Positions 27,556 through 37,939 of a stretch of DNA of 64,000 nucleotides are shown piece after piece; the first letter of the stretch is position 1; every line of letters begins with the position of its first letter. A program made the position numbers and the translations under genes. The DNA is from Maribacter hydrothermalis. Its GTDB lineage: Bacteria; Bacteroidota; Bacteroidia; Flavobacteriales; Flavobacteriaceae. The DNA lies in NCBI RefSeq assembly GCF_001913155.1, contig NZ_CP018760.1, positions 3,348,001 through 3,412,000 of the forward strand. Direction: 5' to 3'. The notes beneath the pieces are model-generated. The model was not told where the DNA came from. It saw only the letters and a list, made by a program, of their open reading frames with translations, and did not search any database.

Positions 27556-30500
27556 TTAAGGTTTTATAGTCCTTATTATTTTTCCGTTATTATTATAAAA
27601 GTCAATTTCTGACATTGTATCCGTAATTGAAATAACCTGGGTTGACTGAGAATTAAAACTGTCGCCCCAATAGGCTTCTTGAATTCTTAATGAACCATCT
27701 TTGAATTTAATTATTGCCTTTACTTCATTTCTAAGAAATTTTTCATTTGTATTTCTGCGATTAACGGTATATTCATGAATACGGATTGAATCGTTATTTT
27801 GAGTCGCAATCAGTAATTCTTTTCCGTTATTTAAATTCACATTGACCAAAGCCTTTGCATCACCAGGTACATAAAAGTTCGATTCATTTAAATGAATGGC
27901 TTTAGTATTAAAATTCCCTTCATTTTTTAAGATTAGGCCAACTAGAGCATCAGCCATACCTTGCTGTACCTCCATACCAAAATCGTTTCCGACAACGGCC
28001 AAATCTAATAAGTTGTCATTGTCCAAATCTTTTAATAACATTCCGTAAATAGGGGCGTACTGAGCTTCTATTGGTAATTTATGCATTGTAAATTTCCCTT
28101 CACCGAGATTTTCAATTATGGAGGACTCCATATAATTAAAACTTAGTTTTATGGCATCATCTAACAGTCCGTCTTTAAACATTTCGGGAAGCGTAGAAGA
28201 ACCAAATTCTCCAAAAGAATTAAATTTTTTCCTAATTCCAACATATTGTTTGGTAACATCTTGCCAAGGGTGATATAAGTATTCTTTTTTAGTTCCAATA
28301 CTGTCTCTTAAGTAAAAGGAAAGTAAAGGATCAATAGATCCATTTTTATCTAAATCTTTTGCATAGAGGGTAATTGGCTCCTCTTTTGTTCCTTGAAAGT
28401 TGATATTTCTGCCAGAATTACCAGCTATGTAGTCGATATCGCCATCATTATCAAAATCTCCTGCTGTTATACTATTCCACCAACCTTTATTGTTTTGTAT
28501 TCCGGTATTAACAGTAACCTCTACTAGCTTATCTTTTTTATTTTCAAAAAAACGTAATGGCATCCATTCACCAACTAAAATTAAATCTGGTATAAAATCA
28601 TTGTTGAAATCTGTCCAAAGAGCATCGCTAATTAAACCTGGAAACTCCAAATCTGGATTTAACTTTCTGGTAACATCAACAAATTTTATTTCATTTCCGG
28701 TAGATTGGTTTTCGAATATATAGGAACGGTCTGCAGAGGGGTAGGACTGCGGTAATACTCTGCTACCAACAAATAAATCTAAATCCCCATCATTATCAAA
28801 GTCGGCAGCTTTTACACAACTTGAATTCGTTTTTAAATCAGGAATTGCAAATGAAGCATCTACAAATTTTCCTTTTCCGTCATTTAATAAAAGTTTGTCT
28901 TTATAAAAAGGATCACCACTTGGGTATTGGGCACTTCCCCGTGCAATATATAAGTCTAAATCACCATCATTGTCAGCATCGAATAGGAGAGTTCCCGAAT
29001 CTTCTTCTAGTTTATCACCTTCTTTATATGTAACTTCTTTTTGTGTAAATTTATTATGATCTGTTTGTATAAACCAAGTTTCATTTTCACCTCTACTTCC
29101 CCCAATAAATATGTCTTCTAAGTTGTCTCCATTTATATCGCCGACGGACATTGAGGGACCGTATTGAGAAAATTTATGAGGTAGTGTTCTTTGAAAATTA
29201 AAATCTATAAAATCTAAATCTTTACTAAAATAACTTAAACCTAAGCTATCTGTTGCCTTTTTAAATATTGGGGTTAATATCTTTTTTGTTTTTTGACTTT
29301 CTGGGTCGTAATTAAATACGTTTACTTCGTTAATGTTGAGATTAACCGCTGTTTGTACTTCACCATTTGGCCAAATTATTTTTATGCTATCAACTTTTAT
29401 TGATTCTCCTAAACCTATGTGATAGGTTTTTTCGGGCTGTGATAAATATCCTCTACCGGACAGTAAGGATTGTCGTTGTATTTTATTGTCGCTGTAAATA
29501 ATTATATTACTTCCTATAGCTTCTTTGTTTTCCTTTATACCATTTAATTTTATCCTTAAATAGTTGCGACCTGTAAATAATTCATTGGTATTGTTCTTTA
29601 AAAGAGAAACGTGGTCATTGATATTATTAATAACTAAATCTAAGTCCCCATCATTATCTAAGTCCCCATATGCAGCTCCATTACTAAAAGTACCAAAGTC
29701 AAGACCCCAATTTTTTGTATAGTCTGTGAAACCTTTTCCTTCGTTGTTTTTAAAAATAAAGTTGGGAATTTTAATTTCGGGTATGGCTGCAATTAATTGT
29801 TCTTTTGGGACTAATCTACTAGCTGTTATTCTAAAATCTCCAAAATCACGATCAGTAACATCTTTGGGGAAACCATTGGTAATAAGCAAATCTTTCCATC
29901 CATCATTATCATAATCGGCAAATAGAGGTGCCCAGCTCCAGTCTGTTTCTTGTACACCAGCGAACATTCCTATTTCACCGAAAATAGGTAAATTATTTTC
30001 TGGGTTAAGTCCTAAATTTTGTTGTAATGTATTTCTTGTATATTGATGTTCATACATGAATTTTTTAGTGAAAATTTCTTTCTGATAACTACTAGGTCCT
30101 TGAAATAATTTTTTTCTTTTGTTATAGTATGGCTGCATTTCGGTTGTGAAAACATCCATTAATCCATCATTATTAACGTCTGTAATATCACTTCCCATTG
30201 ATGAAAGGCTGAAATGTTTGAACATTTCACCAGCTCTATTTGTAAAAGTGCCATCTTGGTTATTGATGTAAATGAGGTCATTACTCAAAAAGTCATTTGC
30301 TACATAAATATCTTGCCAGCCATCATTATTAAAATCATTTATTAATGTACTGTGGCTGTAACCATGAAATCGTATTCCGGCCTTTTCAGAAACATCAATA
30401 AATTTTCGTTGATTTAGACTGTCTATGAAAACATTTTCATACAGAACATCTTTGCTTTTTGAAGTACCGTCATCGGTAAGTGGACTAAATTCGTTAGGGT

Positions 30501-31113
30501 TAATTCCTTCTATTCGATTTACTCCAATAAATACATCTAAATCACCATCGTTGTCATAATCAAAAAATTGTGCATGCGAAGAATACGTGGTATCGTCTAA
30601 GCCGTATAGAGAAGCTTCTTCCTTAAACTGCGGTAAGTTATTCGTATTATTACCTTGGTTAATGTACAATAGATTTTTTCTTAGGGTACTATCTTTTCTA
30701 AAAGTATTGCAGATATAAATATCCTGTAGTCCATCTAAATTAATATCTAAAATACTTACACCAGAAGACCATTGTAGTGTATCTGTTTTTCCTATTAGAG
30801 TTTCTTTGCTTATATCTTTAAATTTTAGATTACCTAGATTTAAAAATAGCTTGTTGTCCACTTGGTTTCCTGCCAGAAATATATCGTCTAAACCATCTGC
30901 ATTAATGTCAGCAATGGCAACACCAGCTCCATTATATACGAATTCATTATCTAAAATATTTATAGAATCATTTTCAAATAATTGATTTTTGAAATCCAAA
31001 CCAGAATTACCATGATCTATTGCGGTATATAGCTTTTTATCTTTCTTTTCCGTGCAGGAAATAAATAAAATTATAGATAAAAATATACATGATTTTAAAA
31101 CGAATTTTTTCAT
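27556..31113 (-). CDS. FG-GAP/VCBS repeat lipoprotein with ASPIC/UnbV domain
   Basis: An 1185-residue protein. The start at MKKFVLKSCIFLS gives a lipoprotein signal (lipobox FISC); a longer reading adds only 12 unlikely residues. Many FG-GAP/VCBS units follow, each with a calcium-type loop such as DINADGLDDIF, DYDNDGDLDVF or DFDNDGDIDYI. They form one or two beta-propellers. In the middle (about 560-635) lies an ASPIC/UnbV domain with GRGYLSQPEKTYHIGLG and IKIIWPNGEVQ. Such proteins often follow SusC/SusD in Bacteroidota; the function is not known and surface glycan or ligand binding is a guess. A terminator and a candidate own promoter lie just upstream. Confidence 0.85.
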   Translation of the reverse strand: MKKFVLKSCIFLSIILFISCTEKKDKKLYTAIDHGNSGLDFKNQLFENDSINILDNEFVYNGAGVAIADINADGLDDIFLAGNQVDNKLFLNLGNLKFKDISKETLIGKTDTLQWSSGVSILDINLDGLQDIYICNTFRKDSTLRKNLLYINQGNNTNNLPQFKEEASLYGLDDTTYSSHAQFFDYDNDGDLDVFIGVNRIEGINPNEFSPLTDDGTSKSKDVLYENVFIDSLNQRKFIDVSEKAGIRFHGYSHSTLINDFNNDGWQDIYVANDFLSNDLIYINNQDGTFTNRAGEMFKHFSLSSMGSDITDVNNDGLMDVFTTEMQPYYNKRKKLFQGPSSYQKEIFTKKFMYEHQYTRNTLQQNLGLNPENNLPIFGEIGMFAGVQETDWSWAPLFADYDNDGWKDLLITNGFPKDVTDRDFGDFRITASRLVPKEQLIAAIPEIKIPNFIFKNNEGKGFTDYTKNWGLDFGTFSNGAAYGDLDNDGDLDLVINNINDHVSLLKNNTNELFTGRNYLRIKLNGIKENKEAIGSNIIIYSDNKIQRQSLLSGRGYLSQPEKTYHIGLGESIKVDSIKIIWPNGEVQTAVNLNINEVNVFNYDPESQKTKKILTPIFKKATDSLGLSYFSKDLDFIDFNFQRTLPHKFSQYGPSMSVGDINGDNLEDIFIGGSRGENETWFIQTDHNKFTQKEVTYKEGDKLEEDSGTLLFDADNDGDLDLYIARGSAQYPSGDPFYKDKLLLNDGKGKFVDASFAIPDLKTNSSCVKAADFDNDGDLDLFVGSRVLPQSYPSADRSYIFENQSTGNEIKFVDVTRKLNPDLEFPGLISDALWTDFNNDFIPDLILVGEWMPLRFFENKKDKLVEVTVNTGIQNNKGWWNSITAGDFDNDGDIDYIAGNSGRNINFQGTKEEPITLYAKDLDKNGSIDPLLSFYLRDSIGTKKEYLYHPWQDVTKQYVGIRKKFNSFGEFGSSTLPEMFKDGLLDDAIKLSFNYMESSIIENLGEGKFTMHKLPIEAQYAPIYGMLLKDLDNDNLLDLAVVGNDFGMEVQQGMADALVGLILKNEGNFNTKAIHLNESNFYVPGDAKALVNVNLNNGKELLIATQNNDSIRIHEYTVNRRNTNEKFLRNEVKAIIKFKDGSLRIQEAYWGDSFNSQSTQVISITDTMSEIDFYNNNGKIIRTIKP

Positions 31114-31138
31114 TTTTTTTGTTGATATAAGGAGTATA

Positions 31139-31170
31139 CAAATATGCAAGAACCTGTAAAAAGAAACAAA
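31139..31170 (-). promoter_or_regulatory. Candidate promoter of the FG-GAP lipoprotein gene
   Basis: On the minus strand TTTG is followed after 20 bases by CATATTTG, one mismatch from TAnnTTTG. The predicted start of transcription would give a leader of about 20 bases. The -33 element lies in the T-run of the preceding terminator, so the gene could be re-initiated right after susD termination. Confidence 0.4.
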
Positions 31171-31198
31171 AAAAAGGCTACCAATTATGGTAGCCTTT
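31168..31198 (-). terminator. Intrinsic terminator after susD
   Basis: Perfect 11-bp stem AAAGGCTACCA / TGGTAGCCTTT with an ATTA loop, followed on the minus strand by a run of Ts. It separates the SusCD transcript from the FG-GAP gene. Confidence 0.88.
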
Positions 31199-31223
31199 TA
31201 TAAAAATTAAATCTTAATTGTTA

Positions 31224-32972
31224 TTAATAACCAGGGTTTTGAGTTAAAACATCTGATCCAGTAATATCAATTTGAGCTTGTGGAATTGGAAAGTACTCAT
31301 TTTTACCTGTAGTAAAGCTTGCACCTCCAAATTTAGTAACCAATTTTGTTGATTCATATGCTAAGTAAGCGTTAAGCTCTTCAGCTGCTACACCCCATCT
31401 AACTAAATCAAAGAAACGATGTCCTTCTTCGCCAAGTTCAAGTTTTCTTTCGAAACGCACAGCATCTCTTGCGAAATCTGCATTAGGGAAAGATGTGTAT
31501 TCTGAAATTACATAGTTGGCCGCATTATCGTCAGAATCATACTCTTTTACCCAGTGTTCAGAGTTTGCAGCTCTTCTTCTTACTCGGTTAACATATTCTA
31601 AAGCGGTATCCAATGAACCACCTGGTGCTTCAATTTCAGCTTCAGCCGCCATTAATAGAACATCTGCAAAACGAATTATTGTATAATTCATAATTGCATA
31701 ACCACGTGTCCATGAGCTACCATCTGTAAAGCTATTTTCTTGACTTCTATAGTAAATATATTTCTTTGGAGAATATGGTCCGCCATATACTTGATCACGA
31801 ATCCATGCTTTTCCTGGGTGCTCGATCCAATCTAAGTATGGAATACCTCTTCTTCCAATTACGTGATCGATTCTAGGATCTAATGGATCGGTATCTTCTA
31901 CAAAAGGTTCATCTGCTTCAACACCATAATCATTTTTAACAGCGTTAGCAGCACTATTATATGAACCGTCTAATAATGGTAAACCATCTGCACCTGTTCT
32001 ATAAGAATTTGCCATTTCAAAACTAGGTTGAAAGAAACCGCAACAGTTACCAGGACCATCAGGACCAGTGTTGTAAGGATAGTTCAAATCATCAAACCAG
32101 TTTGCATTATTCACACTTCCTGTGTTATTTGACGACTCAACATCAAATACAACTTCAGCGTGATTATCGTTTTCGGCATTGAATATTTGAGAATAGTCAT
32201 CCAATAATGCATATTTGATTCCGTTAGAGGTTACCCCATTAGCAATAACATCGTCGAACCAAGTTTTTGCTTCACCAAATTTCTGTTGAAACAATTTGGC
32301 TTTACCCATTAGTGCGGCAGCGGCCCACTTGTTTACTCGGCCAGCACCATTAACTCCTGGTAAATTATCATAAGCGTATTGTAAATCACTTTCAATAATA
32401 GTCCAAGCATCACCATTGTTAGGTAATAACGCTAAATCTTCAGCAGGTACAGTCTCATCAAAAACAACAATATTGTTGAAGTGTTTTTTAAGGTCGAAAT
32501 AAAAATGACCTCTTAACATTCTAGCTTCACCAGAAAGGCGAGCGGCATCTGCTGCTGACAATTCGGTTGAGTTAGCTATTGCCGATAATACTTTATTAGC
32601 TCTGCTAATTCCTTCATATCTTCCTCTCCAAAGACTATTAAAGTCATTGTTTGGATCTACTGGGCTAGCTTCATAACGTTGAATTGGATTTAAGGAACTG
32701 TAATCACCAGCATCAGTACCTTTATTTGCTTCTCCACCAACAATTGAGCCTGTTGCCCAATGGTTTGGACCTTCAAAACGGTTACCAAAGACCCCGTTAA
32801 GTGCAGAATAGGTTCCAATTAATAGACCATCAATACCTGCCTTGGTACTTACTTGTGCATCTGCAAGAGAGTCCGTAGGGGCTACCTGCAAAAATTCATC
32901 ACTACAGGACATCGAAGCCAAAAGCAAAGTGCCGAGTAATAATGAGGTTTTTTTAAATTTAAATGTTTTCAT
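31224..32972 (-). CDS. SusD/RagB-family nutrient-binding lipoprotein
   Basis: A 582-residue outer-membrane lipoprotein with signal peptide and lipobox SMSC. It has the SusD helical TPR scaffold (LWRGRYEGISRANKVL, RGHFYFDLKKHF, MGKAKLFQQKFGEAKTWFD). The typical C-terminal part is RFADVLLMAAEAEIE and RKLELGEEGHRFFDLVRWG. It forms a lid over the SusC channel and captures substrate at the surface. It is cotranscribed with susC, 56 bases downstream. No hydrolase in the operon points to the ligand; a peptide or an oligosaccharide are both possible. Confidence 0.94.
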   Translation of the reverse strand: MKTFKFKKTSLLLGTLLLASMSCSDEFLQVAPTDSLADAQVSTKAGIDGLLIGTYSALNGVFGNRFEGPNHWATGSIVGGEANKGTDAGDYSSLNPIQRYEASPVDPNNDFNSLWRGRYEGISRANKVLSAIANSTELSAADAARLSGEARMLRGHFYFDLKKHFNNIVVFDETVPAEDLALLPNNGDAWTIIESDLQYAYDNLPGVNGAGRVNKWAAAALMGKAKLFQQKFGEAKTWFDDVIANGVTSNGIKYALLDDYSQIFNAENDNHAEVVFDVESSNNTGSVNNANWFDDLNYPYNTGPDGPGNCCGFFQPSFEMANSYRTGADGLPLLDGSYNSAANAVKNDYGVEADEPFVEDTDPLDPRIDHVIGRRGIPYLDWIEHPGKAWIRDQVYGGPYSPKKYIYYRSQENSFTDGSSWTRGYAIMNYTIIRFADVLLMAAEAEIEAPGGSLDTALEYVNRVRRRAANSEHWVKEYDSDDNAANYVISEYTSFPNADFARDAVRFERKLELGEEGHRFFDLVRWGVAAEELNAYLAYESTKLVTKFGGASFTTGKNEYFPIPQAQIDITGSDVLTQNPGY

Positions 32973-33028
32973 AGTTTACTTTTTCTTAAAGTTACTAATT
33001 ATTATATAATATTTTAATTTATACTATT

Positions 33029-36000
33029 TTAAATACCTATTTCTAAGGTGATTGCATAGCTTGGAGTAACAGGGAAGTTACCTACATCTACACCAAAGTT
33101 AGTATCTGGACCTGCTACTTGCGGATCAAGTCCACTATAATCAGTTAAAGTCCAAATATTATTTGCAGATAAACCAACGCTAAACTTTCTTAAACCTAAA
33201 CTTTCTACCAAGTTAGTGTTGAAGTTGTAGCCAACTCTTAGTTGTACTAATCTTAAATAGCTACCATCTTCCACATACCAAGAGTTAGATGCACCACTAG
33301 TACTTAAATTAGAAGCACTTTCCCATATTGGAGCACCGGCATTGTTACCTAATTGTGGAGTCCAAGACTGGAATGCCGCAACCCCTTTGGCAGAACCTTC
33401 AAATGTGCCATAGAAATCTGTAAACCACTTAGACATGTTGAATATTTCGTTACCAACAGATCCATACCAGTAGGTTTGGAATTCTAAATTTTTATAACGT
33501 AATATTAAATCTAAACCTCCTGTAAAATCAGGAACGGCACTACCTATAACAGTTCTGTCATCTGGAGTGATTGCACCGTCTCCGTTAACATCTTCATATC
33601 TAAAACGACCTATACCTTTGCCATCTTGAGCTGGTGAATTTGTAACTTCATCTGCAGAGTTAAAGTATCCAATTACATTGTATCCAAAGAAAGTAGAAAT
33701 TGACTCCCCAACAGAGTTACGTATTGGCGCAATACCTCTATAAGAAATGTTATCGCCAAAGGCATCAATACCTGGTGCCAATGCAGTAATCTCATTTTTA
33801 AGGAAAGAATTTGTACTCGTAACTTCAAAAGATAGGTCTTCGGTGAAGTTACCTCTACCTATAATTTGAAAATCAACACCTTTGTTACTCATACCACCAA
33901 TGTTTACAGAAGGTGCGGCAGCATAATTACCAGATACACCTGGTAATGGAACTTGGTATAAAAGATCTCTAGTATCTTTCTTCCACCAGTCTAAAATAAA
34001 TTCTAGTTTATTGTTGAATAAAGAAAGGTCAAAACCTATGTTCGTAGTTTCTGATGTTTCCCATTGTGCATTTGGGTTACCAATTCTACTAGCGGCAAAA
34101 CCTTCATTTGCTCCACTGTTTTGTCCGTCAATTGGATAGAACGTATTTCCTCGATCAGATGCAAAAAGTGAATATTGGTTGTTTGGGGATACGTTAGTAT
34201 CAGATCCCATTTCACCCCAACCACCTCTAATCTTTAAATCAGAAATAATTTCTTGATTTTGCATAAAAGGTTCGTCTATAACTCTCCAAGCTGCTGAAAC
34301 TGCGGGGAATGTACCATATCTATTATTTTCTCCAAAACGAGAAGAGCCATCTCTACGTAAAACACCAGTTAAATAGTATTTTTCATTGAAATTATAATCT
34401 AATTTACCAAAAGTGGAGAAGTATGTTGAACCTTTATATTGATTACTTCTAACAACAGGGCTTTGTACAACACTTAAACTTTGGAAATCTAAATCTGTAG
34501 AAAAAGGATTAATACCATTACCAGAAATATTTCTACCTCTACCGGTATTTAAAGCTTCAATACCTGCAAGTGCAGTGATTTTATGCTCGCCAAATAATTT
34601 TTCATAACTAGCAGTATTGGTAAACGTCCATGAGAATCCGTACCCACTACCTTCGCCAAATGAGTTACTAGCTTCTGGTTCAGAATCTCCTAGGTACTTG
34701 TAATTGTAATCTACATAATGGTAATTGCTATAGCTACCACCAAGGCTAGATCTTAATGTTAAACCTTCAAATGGTTTAATTAGAGCATACATGTTACCAA
34801 ACCCACCAATGCTGTAGGTTTTATCATCGCCATTATTCAATTTTAATCTTCTTACCGGGTTTCTTGGGTTATTAAAACCAGCTGCTTTTGTACTTGCAAA
34901 GCTTCCGAATTCATCATAAACAGGAATAATCGTTGGCATTCTAAATGCAGATAAAACCTCTGATTCATCATCTGCAGATTCCACACCACCAGCACCACCG
35001 GCGATACCAACAGCTGATCTATAGGTTACTTGAAAATTTTCACCAATAGATAACCATGGCGTAACATCCCATTCAGAATTGAAACGTGCAGCATATCTTG
35101 AAAATTCTTGACCTAATACTATACCGTCTTGATTTTGTGCAGAAACACCCATATAAAAACGACCGTTCTCATTACCACCATCAAAACCTAAAGAAACTCT
35201 GCTTTGAGGTGCTATTCTAGTAATTTCTTTATACCAGTTAGTACCTTGTAAATTTGGTCTTATCAAGAATGTGTTACCAGGGTCTGCTTCATAAGCGGCT
35301 CTTACGGCAGCCAAATCAACATCACCAGCGCTTACACCATTTTGACCATTTGCATGTAAATAATCTGGAATTGTAGGTGTAGCACTTGTTCCATACTGAG
35401 GGTGCGTGTATTGAACGGCAGTACCATTGGCAGCTGCATTATTCTCGTATCCTATATGTGTGTATCTAGCCATGTCTAAAGGATTCAACATTTTTGGCGA
35501 ACCAGCAACGTTAGGATCCACAACACCACTATTTACATTCAAAGTCATAGAAGTTTTTCTTTTAGCTCTAGAACCTTGTTTTGTAGTATATACAATTACC
35601 CCGTTTGCAGCTCTTGCTCCATATATAGAGGCAGCAGCAGCATCTTTAAGTACAGTAGCTGTTTCTACATCATCTGGGTTAATGAAATCAACATTGGTAG
35701 TTGGTACACCGTCTACTACGTATAAAGGTGCATTGTTACCAAATGAGTTGAAACCACGAACTCTAATTTGACTGGTTGTACCTGGTTGACCATTGGTAAG
35801 TACAGTTACACCTGCAACCCTACCTTGTAATTGTTGTTCAATGTTACCAGAAGGTACTGCAGCTAAATCTTCAGCAGCAACGATAGAAACTGCCGCGGTA
35901 GTTTCACGTTTAGTTTGTACTTGGTAACCCGTTACCACTACTTCATCTAAGGCAGCAGCATCTTCAGCTAGTGACGTGTTCACTACTGATTGACCATTAA

Positions 36001-36340
36001 CGGCAACTTCTTTTCTTTGAAAACCTAAGTAACTAAACACTAACGTAGCACCTGGTTCTACATTTAAGGTATAATTACCATCAAAATCTGTTTGGGTACC
36101 ATTTGTAGTACCTTTTTCTACCACATTGGTTCCTGGTAGTGGCGTACCTAAATCATCTGTTACTGTACCCGTTACTGTTGATTGTACAGTTTTAACTTTT
36201 TCTTCATTCGAAGTTCCAGTTATTTCATTTGCTTGGGCCAGTTGAGCTCCTAAGCAAACAAGCATCGACAAAATCCCCGACTTAAAAAAGGATGACCTTT
36301 TTTTGGATTTGATCGACTTGTAATCACGTTTTTGATTCAT
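33029..36340 (-). CDS. SusC/RagA-family TonB-dependent outer-membrane transporter
   Basis: An 1103-residue receptor. After a signal peptide (about residues 20-38), an N-terminal carboxypeptidase-like domain begins VTGTVTDDLGTPLPGTNVVE. The TonB box and plug follow: ALDEVVVTGYQVQTKRE and the SusC signature PLYVVDGVPTT. Then comes a 22-strand barrel that ends VTPSYAITLEIGI. It imports a large ligand with its SusD partner, using TonB energy. No anti-sigma/ECF pair or hybrid sensor lies nearby, so control is not evident. A 400-base leader region precedes it. Confidence 0.95.
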   Translation of the reverse strand: MNQKRDYKSIKSKKRSSFFKSGILSMLVCLGAQLAQANEITGTSNEEKVKTVQSTVTGTVTDDLGTPLPGTNVVEKGTTNGTQTDFDGNYTLNVEPGATLVFSYLGFQRKEVAVNGQSVVNTSLAEDAAALDEVVVTGYQVQTKRETTAAVSIVAAEDLAAVPSGNIEQQLQGRVAGVTVLTNGQPGTTSQIRVRGFNSFGNNAPLYVVDGVPTTNVDFINPDDVETATVLKDAAAASIYGARAANGVIVYTTKQGSRAKRKTSMTLNVNSGVVDPNVAGSPKMLNPLDMARYTHIGYENNAAANGTAVQYTHPQYGTSATPTIPDYLHANGQNGVSAGDVDLAAVRAAYEADPGNTFLIRPNLQGTNWYKEITRIAPQSRVSLGFDGGNENGRFYMGVSAQNQDGIVLGQEFSRYAARFNSEWDVTPWLSIGENFQVTYRSAVGIAGGAGGVESADDESEVLSAFRMPTIIPVYDEFGSFASTKAAGFNNPRNPVRRLKLNNGDDKTYSIGGFGNMYALIKPFEGLTLRSSLGGSYSNYHYVDYNYKYLGDSEPEASNSFGEGSGYGFSWTFTNTASYEKLFGEHKITALAGIEALNTGRGRNISGNGINPFSTDLDFQSLSVVQSPVVRSNQYKGSTYFSTFGKLDYNFNEKYYLTGVLRRDGSSRFGENNRYGTFPAVSAAWRVIDEPFMQNQEIISDLKIRGGWGEMGSDTNVSPNNQYSLFASDRGNTFYPIDGQNSGANEGFAASRIGNPNAQWETSETTNIGFDLSLFNNKLEFILDWWKKDTRDLLYQVPLPGVSGNYAAAPSVNIGGMSNKGVDFQIIGRGNFTEDLSFEVTSTNSFLKNEITALAPGIDAFGDNISYRGIAPIRNSVGESISTFFGYNVIGYFNSADEVTNSPAQDGKGIGRFRYEDVNGDGAITPDDRTVIGSAVPDFTGGLDLILRYKNLEFQTYWYGSVGNEIFNMSKWFTDFYGTFEGSAKGVAAFQSWTPQLGNNAGAPIWESASNLSTSGASNSWYVEDGSYLRLVQLRVGYNFNTNLVESLGLRKFSVGLSANNIWTLTDYSGLDPQVAGPDTNFGVDVGNFPVTPSYAITLEIGI

Positions 36341-36747
36341 AATCGTTGTTGTTTGTTAGTTTAAATTAAATTGTGTGTTTTTTGACTTTTTAAATTCATT
36401 TGTGAAACATGCAAATGTTAAAAAAATCAAAATCCGGTATAATAATAACAATTTTACGGCATATACCACTAAAACAAAAGGCTTATTTTATTAGGTAATG
36501 AATTTTGTTTTCTCTTATTACTATTGATATAATCCCTTTTAAAGGCTGTAATTATTGGCAAATCAATAATTTAGGGGTTTATTATATGTGATAATAGCAT
36601 GTTAATAATTTTAACATCTTAATTAAAAAATGTAGTAAAATAACACGATTATTTACCGTTCTATATCGTTATAGTGGTATTCTAAAATATTTTTATGAGT
36701 ACCACTTAGAAGGTAATTTTTTTGTGATTTATTATGTCTTAAGTGGT
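36341..36747. other. 407-base AT-rich gap upstream of susC, no gene seen
   Basis: No protein-like frame or RNA gene was recognised. It should hold the susC promoter on the minus strand, but no good TAnnTTTG box was found. An inverted repeat AGTGGTA / TACCACT (36673-36679 and 36700-36706) and two more ACCACT/AGTGGT copies (near 36465 and 36740) could be binding sites. Confidence 0.5.
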
Positions 36748-37932
36748 TTAAATAAAGACTTGATGACAGTACAAAGTAATTAAATTTTGATTTTTATTTG
36801 TCGTGAACATAAGGTAAGTTTTTCCACCATCTTTTAGCTTTAGTTTCTTTCTAATAGTAGCAACTGAATCAGGAAAATTTCTTGTTGAAATGTTTGCTTT
36901 TATAATCCCCATTTTTTTAAATGATTTTTTAGAATAATCCATTTCTTGAAGTATTTTAAACACTCTTCCGGGAAATTCAATTAAATCATTAGAAGTATAT
37001 AAATGAGAATTAGGATGAAGTTTTTCTAAATTATAATGTTTGCCCACTAGGTTAAATGCACCCGATTTTAAAATTGAAGCATTTGGTTCGTAGAGATATG
37101 TTTTTGGTAAAGAATAAGTGGAAGTTGTTACTTTTTCTTGACTTATTTTAAATTCAAATTTTTGCTCAATATCATTTTTAAAGTTTACCGTTTTAATCAG
37201 CGCTTCTTTTGTATAATTTTTTTTTAATATCCACAGCACCTCTTTTACATCATTGCCTATCGCGATAATATGAATTTCTTTTACATTGTTTAGTTGCTTC
37301 AATCCGGTGTTTAAATCTAATAACGGACCTGTTTTTATTAATATATGGTTCGATTTGCTAAATAATAAATCAATATGCTCTACAATATTGGGTTCGCAAT
37401 CACTTAAGTAGTAAACTTTTTTGTTGTTTTTATCTCTTCTAGAAGGGTCAATATATATCCAATCAAATAAATCTTTTGATTTTTTAAGAAATGGTATACC
37501 GTCATTAGGTATACATATAATATTGGTGATTTTTAATTGATTAAAGTTGTGTTTTGCAAGGGCTGATAGTTCATTGTTTTTTTCAACATGTATAACATTG
37601 GTAACCTTTTTGCTAAATGCAAAAGAGTCGACACCAAAACCTCCTGTAAGATCTATTAAACTATTACCGTCAACTAAGGATGTTTTGTATTCGGCAGTCA
37701 ACTCTGACGAAGTTTGTGATAGATTAAGTTTATTTGGGTAAATTATATTATCTGTTTTAAACCAAGTAGGTATTTTTTGTTTCGCTTTTATTTTTGATTC
37801 AATTTGCTCTACCAGTTCTTTTGTCGACAATTCTGAAAATGGAGATTTTTTTAAAAGTATTTTATGAATGTCACTGTTTAGGTTATCGTTGATAAACTGC
37901 TGTACTTCGTTAGTTAAAATAAATGAATTCAC
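36748..37932 (-). CDS. Class I SAM-dependent methyltransferase with THUMP-like domain (PG_1098 type)
   Basis: A 394-residue cytosolic protein. SAM-binding motif I is LIDLTGGFGVDSFAF, the acidic loop is VIHVEKNNELS, and the catalytic-type motif is DWIYIDPSRRD. The C-terminal third matches the ferredoxin-like and THUMP-like domains seen in the P. gingivalis PG_1098 family. RNA methylation is the likely role given the THUMP-like part, but the target is unknown. The start lies 7 bases after the AI-2E-type permease stop codon, so the two genes are probably cotranscribed. Confidence 0.8.
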   Translation of the reverse strand: MNSFILTNEVQQFINDNLNSDIHKILLKKSPFSELSTKELVEQIESKIKAKQKIPTWFKTDNIIYPNKLNLSQTSSELTAEYKTSLVDGNSLIDLTGGFGVDSFAFSKKVTNVIHVEKNNELSALAKHNFNQLKITNIICIPNDGIPFLKKSKDLFDWIYIDPSRRDKNNKKVYYLSDCEPNIVEHIDLLFSKSNHILIKTGPLLDLNTGLKQLNNVKEIHIIAIGNDVKEVLWILKKNYTKEALIKTVNFKNDIEQKFEFKISQEKVTTSTYSLPKTYLYEPNASILKSGAFNLVGKHYNLEKLHPNSHLYTSNDLIEFPGRVFKILQEMDYSKKSFKKMGIIKANISTRNFPDSVATIRKKLKLKDGGKTYLMFTTNKNQNLITLYCHQVFI

Positions 37933-37939
37933 GTAAGTA

